Origin: Halorussus vallis
Lineage (GTDB): Archaea > Halobacteriota > Halobacteria > Halobacteriales > Haladaptataceae
DNA: 64,000 nucleotides
NCBI RefSeq assembly: GCF_024138165.1
Contig: NZ_CP100000.1
Location: forward strand, 1,550,001 to 1,614,000
Direction of reading: 5' to 3'
Notes under the pieces: generated by a model
Told to the model about the DNA's origin: nothing
Database searches by the model: none
The model's input: only the letters and a program-made list of their open reading frames with translations
Made by a program: the position numbers and the translations under genes
Part shown: positions 52,152 to 61,386 of the stretch, one piece after another
How positions within the stretch are numbered: position 1 is the first letter of the stretch
Layout of the letters: each line of letters starts with the position of its first letter

Positions 52152-52633
52152 GGGTTCTCGATAGTGCCGTTTCGGCATCGGAGACAGAGCACGGGGGTAG
52201 TTTGTTATTTGGTGCTGACCGTTCGGAGCGAGATTCGCCGGGAGCGGCGTTCGAGACGGCGTTCGGGAGTTCGCGTTCGGATACACGTCTTCAACCTGAC
52301 AGTCGCGCGACCGCCGGTCGACTCCGACTCGGGGGAACGTGAAACTATCGAGTATCGTACGTTTCTCCGGCGCAGAGCGTCGAGCCGAGCGTTCGCGTCC
52401 GAGAACCGCAAGGAGCGTCTCCGATTCGCCCGCGCAACCGGTTTCAGTTATCAAGTCACGCTCCTGCCACGACCGCCGCCGGCGACCGGCGGCCGCCGGC
52501 GGCGGGACGAGTCCCCGCGAACGTGTCCGAGCACCGGAGAGTGAAACGCTCACTTTCCTCGCCAACGGTTCGCACGTCGCTCCGGCCCGGACCGTCGCGT
52601 TTTTGGCCGCGTAGCCGAAACGCTCCACAGCGA
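52152..52633. other. Intergenic region without a recognised gene
   Basis: Divergent upstream region for the TM-helix gene and mtaB. It contains only G+C-rich inverted tracts near 52470-52505 (CCGCCGCCGGCG/CGCCGGCGGCGG). I see no conserved ORF or repeat-family copy. Confidence 0.5.
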
Positions 52634-53884
52634 ATGGCCCGCTATCACATCGAAACCTACGGTTGCACGTCCAACCGGGGCGAGAGCCGCGAGATAGAGC
52701 GGCGGCTCCGCGACGCCGGCCACCACCGGGTGGACGGCCCCGACGCGGCCGACGTGGCGATTCTCAACACCTGCACGGTGGTCGAGAAGACCGAGCGCAA
52801 CATGCTCACCCGGGCCAAAGAACTCGAAGACGAAACCGCCGACCTCATCGTGACGGGCTGTATGGCGCTGGCCCAGGGCGAGGAGTTCCAGAGCGCCGGC
52901 GTCGACGCCGACGTGCTCCACTGGGACGAGGTTCCGACGGCGGTCACCAACGGGGAGTGTCCGACCACGACGCCCGACGCCGAACCCGTCCTCGACGGCG
53001 TCATCGGCATCCTCCCCATCGCGCGCGGGTGCATGTCCGACTGTTCGTACTGCATCACCAAGCGCGCGACCGGCAAGATAGACTCCCCACCGGTCGAAGA
53101 GAACGTCAGGAAGGCGCGGGCGCTCGTCCACGCCGGCGCGAAGGAGATTCGGATCACCGGCCAGGACACGGGCGTCTACGGCTGGGACAAGGGCGAGCGA
53201 AAGCTCCACGAACTCCTCTCGCGCATCTGCGACATCGAGGGCGACTTCCGGGTTCGCGTGGGGATGGCCAACCCGAAGGGCGTCCACGGCATCCGCGAGG
53301 AACTCGCCGAGGTGTTCGCCGAGAACGAGAAGCTCTATAACTTCATCCACGCGCCGGTCCAGTCCGGTTCGAACGACGTGCTCGGAGATATGCGTCGCCA
53401 GCACCAGGTCGACGAGTACGTCGAAATCGTCGAGACGTTCGACGAACACCTCGACTACTGGACGCTCAGCACCGACTTCATCGTCGGCTTCCCGACCGAA
53501 ACCGACGAGGACCACGCCCAGAGCCTCGCGCTCCTGCGCGAGACGCGCCCGGAGAAGATCAACGTCACGCGCTTCTCGAAGCGCCCCGGCACCGACGCCG
53601 CCGACATGAAGGGGCTGGGTGGGACGCTCAAGAAGGAGCGTTCGAAGGAGATGACCGACCTCAAGATGGAGGTCGTCGCCGACGCCTACGACGCGATGGT
53701 CGGCGAAACCCACGAGGTGCTGGTCGTCGAACCCGGGACGGGCGACTCGGTGAAGTGCTACGACGAGGCCTACCGACAGGTCATCGTCCGGAACGCCCCC
53801 GAGCACGGGATCGAGGTCGGAGACTTCGTGGACGTCGAGATTACGGGCCACAGCACGGTGTACGCGTTCGGGGAACCGGTCTGA
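52634..53884 (+). CDS. tRNA (N6-threonylcarbamoyladenosine-37) methylthiotransferase
   Basis: A 416-residue radical-SAM enzyme of the MtaB/CDKAL1 type, adding a methylthio group to t6A37 of tRNA. The N-terminal UPF0004 domain has its three cluster cysteines (YGCTSN, NTCTV, VTGCMA); the radical-SAM motif is GCMSDCSYC (about residues 135-143); a TRAM domain closes the protein (DAMVGETHEVLVVEPGT onward). Its ATG is preceded by a broad GC-rich region with no clear TATA. Confidence 0.93.
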   Translation: MARYHIETYGCTSNRGESREIERRLRDAGHHRVDGPDAADVAILNTCTVVEKTERNMLTRAKELEDETADLIVTGCMALAQGEEFQSAGVDADVLHWDEVPTAVTNGECPTTTPDAEPVLDGVIGILPIARGCMSDCSYCITKRATGKIDSPPVEENVRKARALVHAGAKEIRITGQDTGVYGWDKGERKLHELLSRICDIEGDFRVRVGMANPKGVHGIREELAEVFAENEKLYNFIHAPVQSGSNDVLGDMRRQHQVDEYVEIVETFDEHLDYWTLSTDFIVGFPTETDEDHAQSLALLRETRPEKINVTRFSKRPGTDAADMKGLGGTLKKERSKEMTDLKMEVVADAYDAMVGETHEVLVVEPGTGDSVKCYDEAYRQVIVRNAPEHGIEVGDFVDVEITGHSTVYAFGEPV

Positions 53885-54019
53885 GAGGGTCGAGGTTCCC
53901 GTTTTCGCTCGAGACGATTCTGGTCGCTCGTCCGCAGGAGCAACCGCAAAGACGGCGAATGTGACAACTCCGAAAATTCGGACCAACTCGTTGTGAGCCG
54001 CGATAACCCGCGTGACTGA

Positions 54020-54040
54020 ACGGCCCCTTTCAGTCTCACC
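54020..54040 (-). repeat. Solo left end of structured element family B
   Basis: The minus-strand sequence GGTGAGACTGAAAGGGGCCG matches the family B start. No matching GGGGGCTTTCGAGG end is found within 200 bases, so this is a fragment. Confidence 0.55.
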
Positions 54041-54124
54041 TCGTGGAACCGGTAGCGGGCCGTTACTGCCGGTCGGTGAGTCACTCGTCACTCGCGGTTG
54101 ATCGACTCGTCGTCGCTCGGGTCG

Positions 54125-54150
54125 GCCGCGGGGCCGTGCGGCCCCGCGGC
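54125..54150. repeat. 11-bp inverted repeat beside the halocyanin gene
   Basis: GCCGCGGGGCC, loop GTGC, exact complement, about 20 bases past the halocyanin stop. It may be a 3'-end hairpin. Confidence 0.5.
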
Positions 54151-54170
54151 GGGTTTGGTTGCCCCGTCGC

Positions 54171-55373
54171 CTACTCCTCCGTGACCGTGATGGTCCCCCG
54201 CATTCCGGCGGCCTTGTGGGCCTGGCAGAAGAACTCGTAGGTGCCCGGGACGTCGAAGGTGTGGGTGTACTCGTAGCCTTGGTCGTACATCTTCGACGAC
54301 GGGCCGGGCGTCCCCTCCCAGTTCGCGCCCTCGGGTTGGGACTCGACCACGACGTTGTGGGAATCCGACTCCCAGACCCACTCGACCGTGGTCCCGGACG
54401 TGACGGTCAACTCGGCGGGTTCGAACGTCAGGCCTCCGCCGGGACCCACCTTCACGGGGAGGGAATCCGCGGTGGCCGAGTCGGTGGTGTTCTGGCCGGT
54501 CGTCTCCGCGGGAGGGTCGCCGACGACGATGGTACCGACCATCCCGGCGGTTTCGTGGGGGATACAGACGAACTCGTAGGTCCCCTCGACTTCGAAGGTG
54601 TGGCTGTACTCGTATCCCCGGTCGTAGACCGTGCCGTAGTCGCCCGGCGTTCCCTGCCACTCGGCGCCGTCGGGTTGGTCGTGGACGGCGATGTTGTGGT
54701 TGTCAGACTCCCAGACGAATCGGACGGTGGTTCCGGGGTCGACCGCCAGCGGTCGGTCGGTGCCGGGTTCGAACGTCAGGCGTCCGCCGGGGCCGACCTT
54801 CACGGGGAGGTCGGCCTCGGTCGCGTACTCGGCCTCCTCGCCGGTTTCGGTTTCTTTTCCGGTTTCAGTTTCTTCGGCGGTTTCGGTCGTCGCCTCGCGC
54901 GCGGTCGGTTCGTCGACGGTTCCGGAGACGACGATTTCGCCCTTCATGTCGATCGTCTCGTGTGGCACGCAGACGTACTCGTACGTTCCCTTGACCTCGA
55001 AGGTGTGGCTGTGTTCGTGGCCGGCGTCGTACGTCGCTCCGCTCTCCTCTTCGGTGCCGGTCCAGTCGGCCCCGTCGGGTTTGGTCTCGACCGCGATGTT
55101 GTGTGTGTCGGACTTCCAGACCCACGTAACGGTGGTGCCGGGCGGGACGACCAGCGTCTCGGGGGCGAAGACGTACTTCCCGTCGGGACCGACGGCGACG
55201 GTCGCCGTCGGCCCGTCGCCCGCGGTCGTCGTTCGAGTCGTCGTTTCGCCGCCGGCGCCGATGGCTTCGCGGGCGTTTCCGACGCAACCCGCCAGTGCGC
55301 CGACCGCGAGGGCCGACGCGCTCGCTCGGAGTACGGTTCGTCTATCCGCGACGTCCCGGTTCGGGGGGACCAT
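54171..55373 (-). CDS. Halocyanin-like blue-copper protein with three cupredoxin domains
   Basis: A 400-residue exported lipoprotein. The Tat signal (DRRTVLRASASALAVGALAG) ends in a lipobox cysteine. Three plastocyanin-type domains follow (about residues 55-150, 180-285, 300-400), each with a complete type 1 copper set: an HN(I/V) His and a C-x2-H-x4-M loop (CVPHETIDM, CIPHETAGM, CQAHKAAGM). They are separated by Thr/Glu-rich linkers that encode TETG-type repeats. Halocyanins carry electrons on the outer membrane face. Most have one domain, so three is unusual. TTTTACC near 55399 fits a leaderless start. Confidence 0.93.
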   Translation of the reverse strand: MVPPNRDVADRRTVLRASASALAVGALAGCVGNAREAIGAGGETTTRTTTAGDGPTATVAVGPDGKYVFAPETLVVPPGTTVTWVWKSDTHNIAVETKPDGADWTGTEEESGATYDAGHEHSHTFEVKGTYEYVCVPHETIDMKGEIVVSGTVDEPTAREATTETAEETETGKETETGEEAEYATEADLPVKVGPGGRLTFEPGTDRPLAVDPGTTVRFVWESDNHNIAVHDQPDGAEWQGTPGDYGTVYDRGYEYSHTFEVEGTYEFVCIPHETAGMVGTIVVGDPPAETTGQNTTDSATADSLPVKVGPGGGLTFEPAELTVTSGTTVEWVWESDSHNVVVESQPEGANWEGTPGPSSKMYDQGYEYTHTFDVPGTYEFFCQAHKAAGMRGTITVTEE

Positions 55374-55538
55374 GTTTTCGAGTCCCACCTTCGAAGGTAA
55401 AAGTCGTCCACCTCGTTTTCGAGCCGTGAGAATCGGGTTCGTCGGGAGACGCGTCGAACGACCGTCGCCCATTTCGACAAACTTCCGGCAATCGTTGCAT
55501 CGGCCGGACGAAAAAGTTAGGATTCCGTCTTTTCGGGG

Positions 55539-58034
55539 TCAGTCGTCGTCCGAGGAGACGGGCGTCGCCTTCTCGAAGTCGTCTTCGAGCGAGGCGTCGG
55601 AGTCCTCGTCGTCGCCCGCCGAGTCGCCGGCGTCCTCCAAACCGCCGGCGACCGATTTCGCGACCGGCGTGCGGTCGCCCACCGGGTCGTCGGACGATTC
55701 GGGCGCGACGTCATCGGTCGTTTCGCCCCCGGAGACGCCGCCCGCTCGTCCGGCCCGGTCGACCCCTTCGGCCGCCACCTCGAACTGTGCGAGTGCGGCG
55801 TCGAGGTCCGCCGCCTTCCCTTCGAGTTCCTCGACGACCGTGGTGACCTCGTTGAGCGCCGCGGTCTGCTGCTGGGCGGAGGCGGCCACCCGCTCTGTCT
55901 CGTCGGCGGTGCGGTCGGCGGCCTCCGTCACGTTGTCGACCATCGCGGCGACCTCCTCGGTGCTGGCGGCCTGTTCGTCGGTCGCGGCGTTGATGTCCTG
56001 CATGCCCGTGTTGGTCGCCTCCACGCTGTCGGCCACCGCGAGCAGCGCGTCGCGGGCGTCTCCGACGGTGTCGGCGCCGTCGCCGAGTTCGTCGCGCGCG
56101 GTCCGCATCCGGTCGGCGGTGGTTTCGGTCTGGTCCTGGATGGCCTCGATGTGAGCCTCGATGTCGTCGGCGTGGGTCTGGGTTTCCTCCGCGAGGTTCT
56201 TGACCTCCTCGGCGACCACCGCGAAGCCCTCGCCGCCGGACTCGGCCCGAGCGGCCTCGATGTTGGCGTTGAGCGCGAGCAGGTTGGTCTGCTCGGCCAC
56301 GTCCGAGATGATGTCGACGATGTCGCCGACGGCGTGGATGCGCTCGACCAGTTCGTCGACCTCCGAAACCGCGGTGCCGGCGGTGTCCTCGACGTCCTCG
56401 ATGGCGTCGACGGCCTCCTCGGCCGCGGTGCGGCCCGACTCGGCCCGGTCGGCGGTTTCGCGGGCGGTCGTCGCCACCGAGTCGGCGGTCGAGGCCACCT
56501 CCTCGATGGTCGCCGAGAGGTTGTTGGTTTCGCTGGCCACGTCGCCGAGGCGGTCGCGCTGTTCGTGGGTCCCCTCGCTGATGGTGCCGACCGCCTCGCC
56601 GACCTCCTCGCCGGCGTCGCGGATCTCGGTCGCGCCGGCCGCGAGTTGCTCGGTCCCGGCGATCACCTCGTCGGCGAACGCCTCGACCTCGGCGACCGTC
56701 GCTTCGAGTTCGCCGAGCAGGTCGTTCAGCCGCCGACCCATCGACTCGACGACCCGGTTGTCGCTGTCGGGCGAAACCCGGGCGGTGAGGTCGCCGTCGG
56801 CGGCCGCGGCCATCGCAGTCTCGTACTCCTCGGCCTTGGCTTCGAGGTGCTCGTTGACCCGCTGGGCCTCCCTTCGGGCCTCCTCGGCGTCCTCCTGCTG
56901 GCGCTCGGCCTCGCGGCGGGCCTCCTCGGCCTGCGACTGGGCGCGTTCGGATTCGGCGATGCGCTCGCGGAGGTCCTCGCGCATCCGGTCGAACGCTCGG
57001 AACAGGTCGCCGATTTCGTCGCCGCGGTCGCTCTCGACCGCCGCGTCGAGTTCGCCCCGCCGAAGCGCCTCGGCGTGGTTCGAGAGCACGCCGACCGCCT
57101 TCACGGTCGGGCGCTCGACGACGACGGCGAAGCCGACGAGCAGCAGGCCGACTGCGCCGAGCAACACCAGAATCTGCTGGCCGACCGACTGGGCGACCGC
57201 GAACATGGTGGCGGGCGGCGCGTAGGTCACGAGCGCCCAGTCGGCGCCCTCGATGGCGTCGTGGCCGACCACGACGCGCTCGCCCGCGCCGGCCTGCTCG
57301 GCCGCGAGGACGGTCGTGTTCGCGTCGCCGGCGAGGCCGGCCGTCACCGCGGGCGAGTCGGCGCCGTCGCCCGCGACGTGCTGGGTGCCGACCGCCGACC
57401 CGCTCTCGGTGTCGAGGACGACGACGCCGTCGGCGTTGACCACGCGCGTCCGGGTGCCCTCCATCACGGCGTGGAACCGGTCGGTGACGGCGGCGACCGA
57501 AACCTCCGAAACCATCCAGTAGTTTCCGACCGGGACGAAGAACACCCACGACTTGCCCTCGACGCTCGACCGGAGCGTGACGACCGACTCGCGCTCTTCG
57601 AGCGCCGCGGTCGGCACGTCGTAGTTGAGTTCGGCGATTGCCTCGCCCTCGTAGGTGTCGTCTGAGCTGATTTCGATGCGGCCCGTCGACGAGTTCACGT
57701 AGTGAAGCCGCCGAACCGCGTCGGAGAGTTCGGCCTGCCGTTGGACGAACGACCGGATGTCCCGGCGCTCCTTCGCACTATCCTGGACCGCGGTCTTGAT
57801 CTCGTACGCCCTGTTGGCGAACCGCCGAGTGTCCTCCATCCGCCCGGAGACGGCCGTGTCGACGATGTCGGCCTGGACGACCGCCTGCCCGCCGAGCGTG
57901 GCCTCCTTCTGGGCGCGCACCTGGTCGTTCGTACTCGTGTAGGTGTACGCGCCGACGGTGCCGCCGACGAGCAACACGACGGCGAGGCCGACGACGACCT
58001 TCGCCGTGTAGCTGTTCCGCGGGTCGATTTCCAT
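55539..58034 (-). CDS. Methyl-accepting chemotaxis protein
   Basis: An 831-residue membrane chemoreceptor. TM1 is near residues 12-32, an extracellular dCache-like sensor fills about 35-280, TM2 is near 285-305 ([20 protein letters not shown]), then HAMP, a second HAMP-like piece ([15 protein letters not shown]) and a long signalling coiled coil. The conserved tip is [20 protein letters not shown] (about residue 600). It signals to CheA to bias archaellar rotation. The ligand is unknown. The tail is acidic and Ser-rich. Confidence 0.95.
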   Translation of the reverse strand: MEIDPRNSYTAKVVVGLAVVLLVGGTVGAYTYTSTNDQVRAQKEATLGGQAVVQADIVDTAVSGRMEDTRRFANRAYEIKTAVQDSAKERRDIRSFVQRQAELSDAVRRLHYVNSSTGRIEISSDDTYEGEAIAELNYDVPTAALEERESVVTLRSSVEGKSWVFFVPVGNYWMVSEVSVAAVTDRFHAVMEGTRTRVVNADGVVVLDTESGSAVGTQHVAGDGADSPAVTAGLAGDANTTVLAAEQAGAGERVVVGHDAIEGADWALVTYAPPATMFAVAQSVGQQILVLLGAVGLLLVGFAVVVERPTVKAVGVLSNHAEALRRGELDAAVESDRGDEIGDLFRAFDRMREDLRERIAESERAQSQAEEARREAERQQEDAEEARREAQRVNEHLEAKAEEYETAMAAAADGDLTARVSPDSDNRVVESMGRRLNDLLGELEATVAEVEAFADEVIAGTEQLAAGATEIRDAGEEVGEAVGTISEGTHEQRDRLGDVASETNNLSATIEEVASTADSVATTARETADRAESGRTAAEEAVDAIEDVEDTAGTAVSEVDELVERIHAVGDIVDIISDVAEQTNLLALNANIEAARAESGGEGFAVVAEEVKNLAEETQTHADDIEAHIEAIQDQTETTADRMRTARDELGDGADTVGDARDALLAVADSVEATNTGMQDINAATDEQAASTEEVAAMVDNVTEAADRTADETERVAASAQQQTAALNEVTTVVEELEGKAADLDAALAQFEVAAEGVDRAGRAGGVSGGETTDDVAPESSDDPVGDRTPVAKSVAGGLEDAGDSAGDDEDSDASLEDDFEKATPVSSDDD

Positions 58035-58114
58035 ACGCCGGGTGTCGGTTTCACCGACGTATAACCTTCGGTACGCTGGTAGTTCCCGATTTACTATCTA
58101 AGTTCGGCGGAAAT

Positions 58115-59026
58115 TCAGCTATCGACGAGTCGGTCGACCGACGCGTCGTCCTTCCACTCGCCGAGTTCCTTGGGGTCGACGTGGACGAACACGTCGTCGA
58201 CCTCGTCGAGCGCCCGGATGGACTCGACCACGGCGGTTTCGATGTCGTGGGCCTCCCGGAGCGTGCGGTCGCCCTCGACCTCGATGTGGAGGCTCACGTC
58301 TATCTCGGGGCCGACGTAGTGGGCGATGACGTCGTGGGCGCCCTCGACGTCGGGGTGGGCGAGCGCCCGGCGGATGATGGTCAAGCGGAGGTCGTCGGGC
58401 GGCGCGCTCCCGACGAGGTAGTCGACGTTGTCCTGGACGATTTCCAGGCCGGTGTAGAGGATGGATACCGCGACGACGGTCGCCGCGAGCGGGTCGAGTA
58501 TCGGAAAGCCCAACCGGGCGCCCACGACGCCGACGAGCGCCGCGCTCGCGGTGAGGATGTCGTTGCGGTTGTCGAGCGCGGTCGCGCGCACCGCGGGCGA
58601 CCGCGTCTCGTCGGCCCGAGAGAGGCAGTACCGGTAGAGGCCGAACTTGATGACGGCGGTTCCAGCCAGCACGACGACGGCCGCCGGCCCGGTGGTGACG
58701 ACGACGTCGCCCGACAGAATCGAGGTCGCCGCGCGCCAGAGCACCGCGCCGCCGGCGGCGAACACGCCGACGGCGACGAACAGCGAGACGAACGGTTCGA
58801 TGCGCTCGTGGCCGTGAGGGTGACTGAAGTCCGGCGGCCTGGTGGTGAGGTAGAGGCCCGCGAGGACGACCAGGCTGTAGGCAGCGTCGGCGAGGCTGTT
58901 GACCGCCTCGGAGCCGACGGCGAGGCTGCCGGTCGTCCACCAGACGGCGCCCTTGGCCGCGACGAGCAGGAGGTTGACCGCCAGCACGAGCGCGCCGACC
59001 CGGCGGACGACGGTCCTCCGGGACAT
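58115..59026 (-). CDS. Cation diffusion facilitator family metal transporter
   Basis: A 303-residue exporter of divalent cations (Zn, Co, Fe, Mn or Cd) driven by proton or potassium exchange. Six helices fill about residues 10-215; metal-site residues are visible as GSEAVNSLADAAYSLVVLA (helix II) and RATALDNRNDILTASAALVG (helix V, H replaced by N in the usual HxxxD). A cytosolic metal-binding domain (VIAHYVGPEIDVSLHIEVEG) follows. Upstream on the same strand is the Cys-rich microprotein at 59082, 55 bases away, which suggests an operon. Confidence 0.92.
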   Translation of the reverse strand: MSRRTVVRRVGALVLAVNLLLVAAKGAVWWTTGSLAVGSEAVNSLADAAYSLVVLAGLYLTTRPPDFSHPHGHERIEPFVSLFVAVGVFAAGGAVLWRAATSILSGDVVVTTGPAAVVVLAGTAVIKFGLYRYCLSRADETRSPAVRATALDNRNDILTASAALVGVVGARLGFPILDPLAATVVAVSILYTGLEIVQDNVDYLVGSAPPDDLRLTIIRRALAHPDVEGAHDVIAHYVGPEIDVSLHIEVEGDRTLREAHDIETAVVESIRALDEVDDVFVHVDPKELGEWKDDASVDRLVDS

Positions 59027-59081
59027 GGGTTCTCGTGTTGGTACCGACGGGTCAAGGGCGTGTCGCTTTCGCCGGCCGCGA

Positions 59082-59201
59082 CTAACAGCACCCCGGCCCG
59101 CAGCAGCAACAGTCGACGACGATTTCGCAAGTCGTGGTCCGGTCGGCGTCGGTTCGATTCGCGTCTGTCCGTCGGTCGGTGGTGCAACACTGGTTCGACA
59201 T
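59082..59201 (-). CDS. Cysteine-rich microprotein (39 aa), possible metallothionein-like metal binder
   Basis: A 39-residue ORF starting MSNQCCTTDR with nine cysteines: C5, C6, C25, the run CCCC at 31-34 and a final CC. A TATA-like GGGATAAA element (59228-59234) lies 30 bases before its ATG on the minus strand, as expected for a leaderless gene. It is directly upstream of the CDF exporter and divergent from an HxlR regulator whose own C terminus is Cys-rich. A metal-buffer or chaperone role is inferred; I know no named family that it matches. Confidence 0.6.
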   Translation of the reverse strand: MSNQCCTTDRRTDANRTDADRTTTCEIVVDCCCCGPGCC

Positions 59202-59227
59202 CGCGGTTGGGACTACGGGCGCCGACG

Positions 59228-59234
59228 GGATAAA
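59228..59234 (-). promoter_or_regulatory. TATA-like box of the Cys-rich microprotein gene
   Basis: On the minus strand TTTATCCC, centred 30 bases before ATG 59201. Confidence 0.5.
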
Positions 59235-59307
59235 CGAGTCAGCTTCCCGAGAGGAACTGAGTTTCCTCACCGCGAGGCGGTTTCTGTGCGGAAACCGCCC
59301 GCAGACG

Positions 59308-59314
59308 CTTAAGG
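59308..59314 (+). promoter_or_regulatory. TATA-like box of the HxlR-type regulator
   Basis: CTTAAGG, 24-30 bases before the ATG at 59338, gives a leaderless start. Confidence 0.5.
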
Positions 59315-59337
59315 TGGCGCGCTTCCAAGGAGAGACG

Positions 59338-59760
59338 ATGACCGACGACTCTCGCCCCGTCGACGGCGGTTCGCTCTTCTCGAACGACGCCGACCCCGAC
59401 CGCGAGTGGCAGCGAACGTGGCACGCCGTCCGGGACGTGCTGGGGTCGAAGTGGGCGTTCCACGTCGTGCGCGCGCTCGGAGTCTCCGAGCGCGGGTTCA
59501 ACGACCTCAAGCGCGAACTCGACGGCGTGACCGCCAAGACCCTCTCGGAGCGACTGGGGGAACTGCGGTGTCTCGGCTTCGTCGAACGGGAAGTTCACGC
59601 CACGTCGCCGCCGACCACGACGTACCGACTCACCGACCACGGCGAGCGACTCGCGGCCGTCATGGACGACGTGGAGTCGCTGGTCGAGGTGGTCGAGTGT
59701 CCGGACGGTGACTGTCCGATGGCGTCGGAAGTCGCGCCGGAGTGCGCCTGCGACTGTTAG
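59338..59760 (+). CDS. HxlR family transcriptional regulator with cysteine-rich tail
   Basis: A 140-residue winged-helix regulator. The HxlR core is clear: VRDVLGSKWAFHVVRAL (about residue 31), GFNDLKRELDGVTAKTLSER and PTTTYRLTDHGERLAAV. The last 20 residues add five cysteines (C121, C126, C136, C138, C140; ECPDGDC...ECACDC), not usual for the family and suggesting metal or redox sensing. It is divergent from the Cys-rich microprotein and CDF exporter, its likely targets, and its stop overlaps the HIT gene by 4 bases. Confidence 0.9.
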   Translation: MTDDSRPVDGGSLFSNDADPDREWQRTWHAVRDVLGSKWAFHVVRALGVSERGFNDLKRELDGVTAKTLSERLGELRCLGFVEREVHATSPPTTTYRLTDHGERLAAVMDDVESLVEVVECPDGDCPMASEVAPECACDC

Positions 59761-60302
59761 AAGTCGAACCGAATCGCGCGCTCGTCGTCCTCGGGAACCG
59801 CCGCATCGTCCTGCTCGGCGAAGGCCGCCCGGAGTCGGTCGTAGCTCTCGTCTATCGCCTCGACGACGACCTTGGTGTCCGAGATGACCGGCATGAAGTT
59901 GGTGTCGCCCGACCAGCGCGGGACGACGTGGGTGTGGAGGTGGTCGTCGATGGACCCGCCGGCGCCCTCCCCGAGGTTCAATCCAGCGTTGAAGCCGTCG
60001 GGTCCGAAGGCCGAATCGAGCGCGTCGAAGGTCCGCTGTTTGAGTCGGGCGTGGTCGAGGAGGGTCGCCTCGTCCAGCGCGCGGTAGTCGCCGGTGTGGT
60101 CCCGCGGGATGACCATCGCGTGGCCCGGACTGTAGGGGTAGTTGTTGAGCATGACGAACGCCCGGTCGCTCCGGGCGACCACGAGGTGTTCGCGGTCGTC
60201 GTCGCCGTCGAAGAACTCGCAGAAGACACAGCCCTCGACTTCGGCCTCGTCGTCGCCGCGCTCGACCCACTCGATGCGCCACGGGGCGAAGATCTGATCC
60301 AT
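59757..60302 (-). CDS. HIT family hydrolase
   Basis: A 181-residue histidine-triad protein. The catalytic HLHTHVVPRW (about residues 107-116) is intact; a zinc pair is visible in CVFCEFFDG. Family members hydrolyse dinucleoside polyphosphates or AMP conjugates. MDQIFAPWRIEWVER is the usual N terminus of the archaeal HIT group related to Ap4A phosphorylase/hydrolase. Cytosolic. Confidence 0.93.
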   Translation of the reverse strand: MDQIFAPWRIEWVERGDDEAEVEGCVFCEFFDGDDDREHLVVARSDRAFVMLNNYPYSPGHAMVIPRDHTGDYRALDEATLLDHARLKQRTFDALDSAFGPDGFNAGLNLGEGAGGSIDDHLHTHVVPRWSGDTNFMPVISDTKVVVEAIDESYDRLRAAFAEQDDAAVPEDDERAIRFDF

Positions 60303-60708
60303 GTCCCCGGATGGAGCGCGACGGTCTTAATCCTCAGCGGTTCGGTGCGCGCGAACCGGGACGACGTGTCCGCCCGAGATTGCGAACGATGATACGGCCG
60401 AGCCCGGGACTCCCAGTCCCTCTCGCGGCCACTTAGTTCAACGCTTCCGGCGGTGGAACGACTCGTTTCGCGCGGTTAGCCCGAGTCAACCGTCGTTTCC
60501 GACCCGTATCGTCTCGTTTCGCGGAGCGTAAATCGGCGAAACGGCGCGGAACCGTGACCGCGGCGGTGAAACGAACCGGCGAACGGAGCCGAACGAACTT
60601 CGCGTGCGGAACGGGAGCGGTCGAAGTCGCCGGAACGGCCACCGCACGCCTGCTCGGGCGCGAAGAAAGGTAACTTTTCAAACGACGGACTTCCTACGGG
60701 GTACACGG
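60303..60708. other. Intergenic region before trkA
   Basis: I see no supported gene. AACTTTTCA near 60672-60680 is a plausible TATA-like element about 30 bases before trkA. The rest is GC-rich without family A or B repeats. Confidence 0.5.
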
Positions 60709-61386
60709 ATGTATCTCATCATCGTCGGCGCAGGGAGCATCGGGTCACAGCTCATAGAGGTAGCGACCCGGGACAACAACGACGTGGTCGTCATCGAGAA
60801 GGACCCCGCGAGAGCCGACGCCGCGGCCGCAGAGTACGACGCACTCGTACTCAACGACGATGCGACCGTCCTCGACACGCTGGAGGAGGCGGGCGGCGAC
60901 CGGGCGGACGCCCTCATCGCCACGACCCAGCACGACGCGACCAACATCATGGTGAGCCTGCTGGGCCAGGAACTCGAAATCCCCTCCATCGTCTCGGTGG
61001 TCCACAACCCCGAGCACATGAACATCTTCCGCCAGATCGGCGTGAACGTCATCGAGAACCCCCAGCGGCTCATCGCCGAGTACCTCTACCGGGCGGTCAA
61101 GCGCCCGTCCATCAAGGACTACATGCGGGTCGGCGAGCGCGCGGAGGTGTTCGAGATCACCGTCGCGGCCGAAGCGCCGGTCGCCGACAAGACACTCTCC
61201 GAAGCCGCGGGCGAGGGCCTGTTCGAGGACGGCATCCTCGTGGTCGCCATCGAGCGCGACGACGGGGTCCTGACTCCCCGCGGCGAAACTCGGATTCGGG
61301 CGGGCGACCTCGTGACCGTCTTCTCCGAGTTCGGCGCGACGCCTGACGTGACGGACGTGTTCGGCCACTACGAGGACCACGACTGA
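60709..61386 (+). CDS. trkA: Trk potassium uptake regulator TrkA
   Basis: A 225-residue cytosolic RCK protein gating TrkH. The Rossmann motif VGAGSIGSQLIEVATRDNND (about residues 6-25) with acidic end IEKD shows NAD(H)-type binding; the TrkA-C domain follows at about 145-220. Its TGA overlaps the ATG of trkH, so they form a coupled operon for K+ uptake, essential in salt-in haloarchaea. Confidence 0.95.
   Translation: MYLIIVGAGSIGSQLIEVATRDNNDVVVIEKDPARADAAAAEYDALVLNDDATVLDTLEEAGGDRADALIATTQHDATNIMVSLLGQELEIPSIVSVVHNPEHMNIFRQIGVNVIENPQRLIAEYLYRAVKRPSIKDYMRVGERAEVFEITVAAEAPVADKTLSEAAGEGLFEDGILVVAIERDDGVLTPRGETRIRAGDLVTVFSEFGATPDVTDVFGHYEDHD

Noticed and set aside
54830-54910. Tandem 17-18 base repeats in the halocyanin gene as a separate element
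   Set aside because: They encode the TETG-type Thr/Glu linker between cupredoxin domains and are explained by repeated amino acids.
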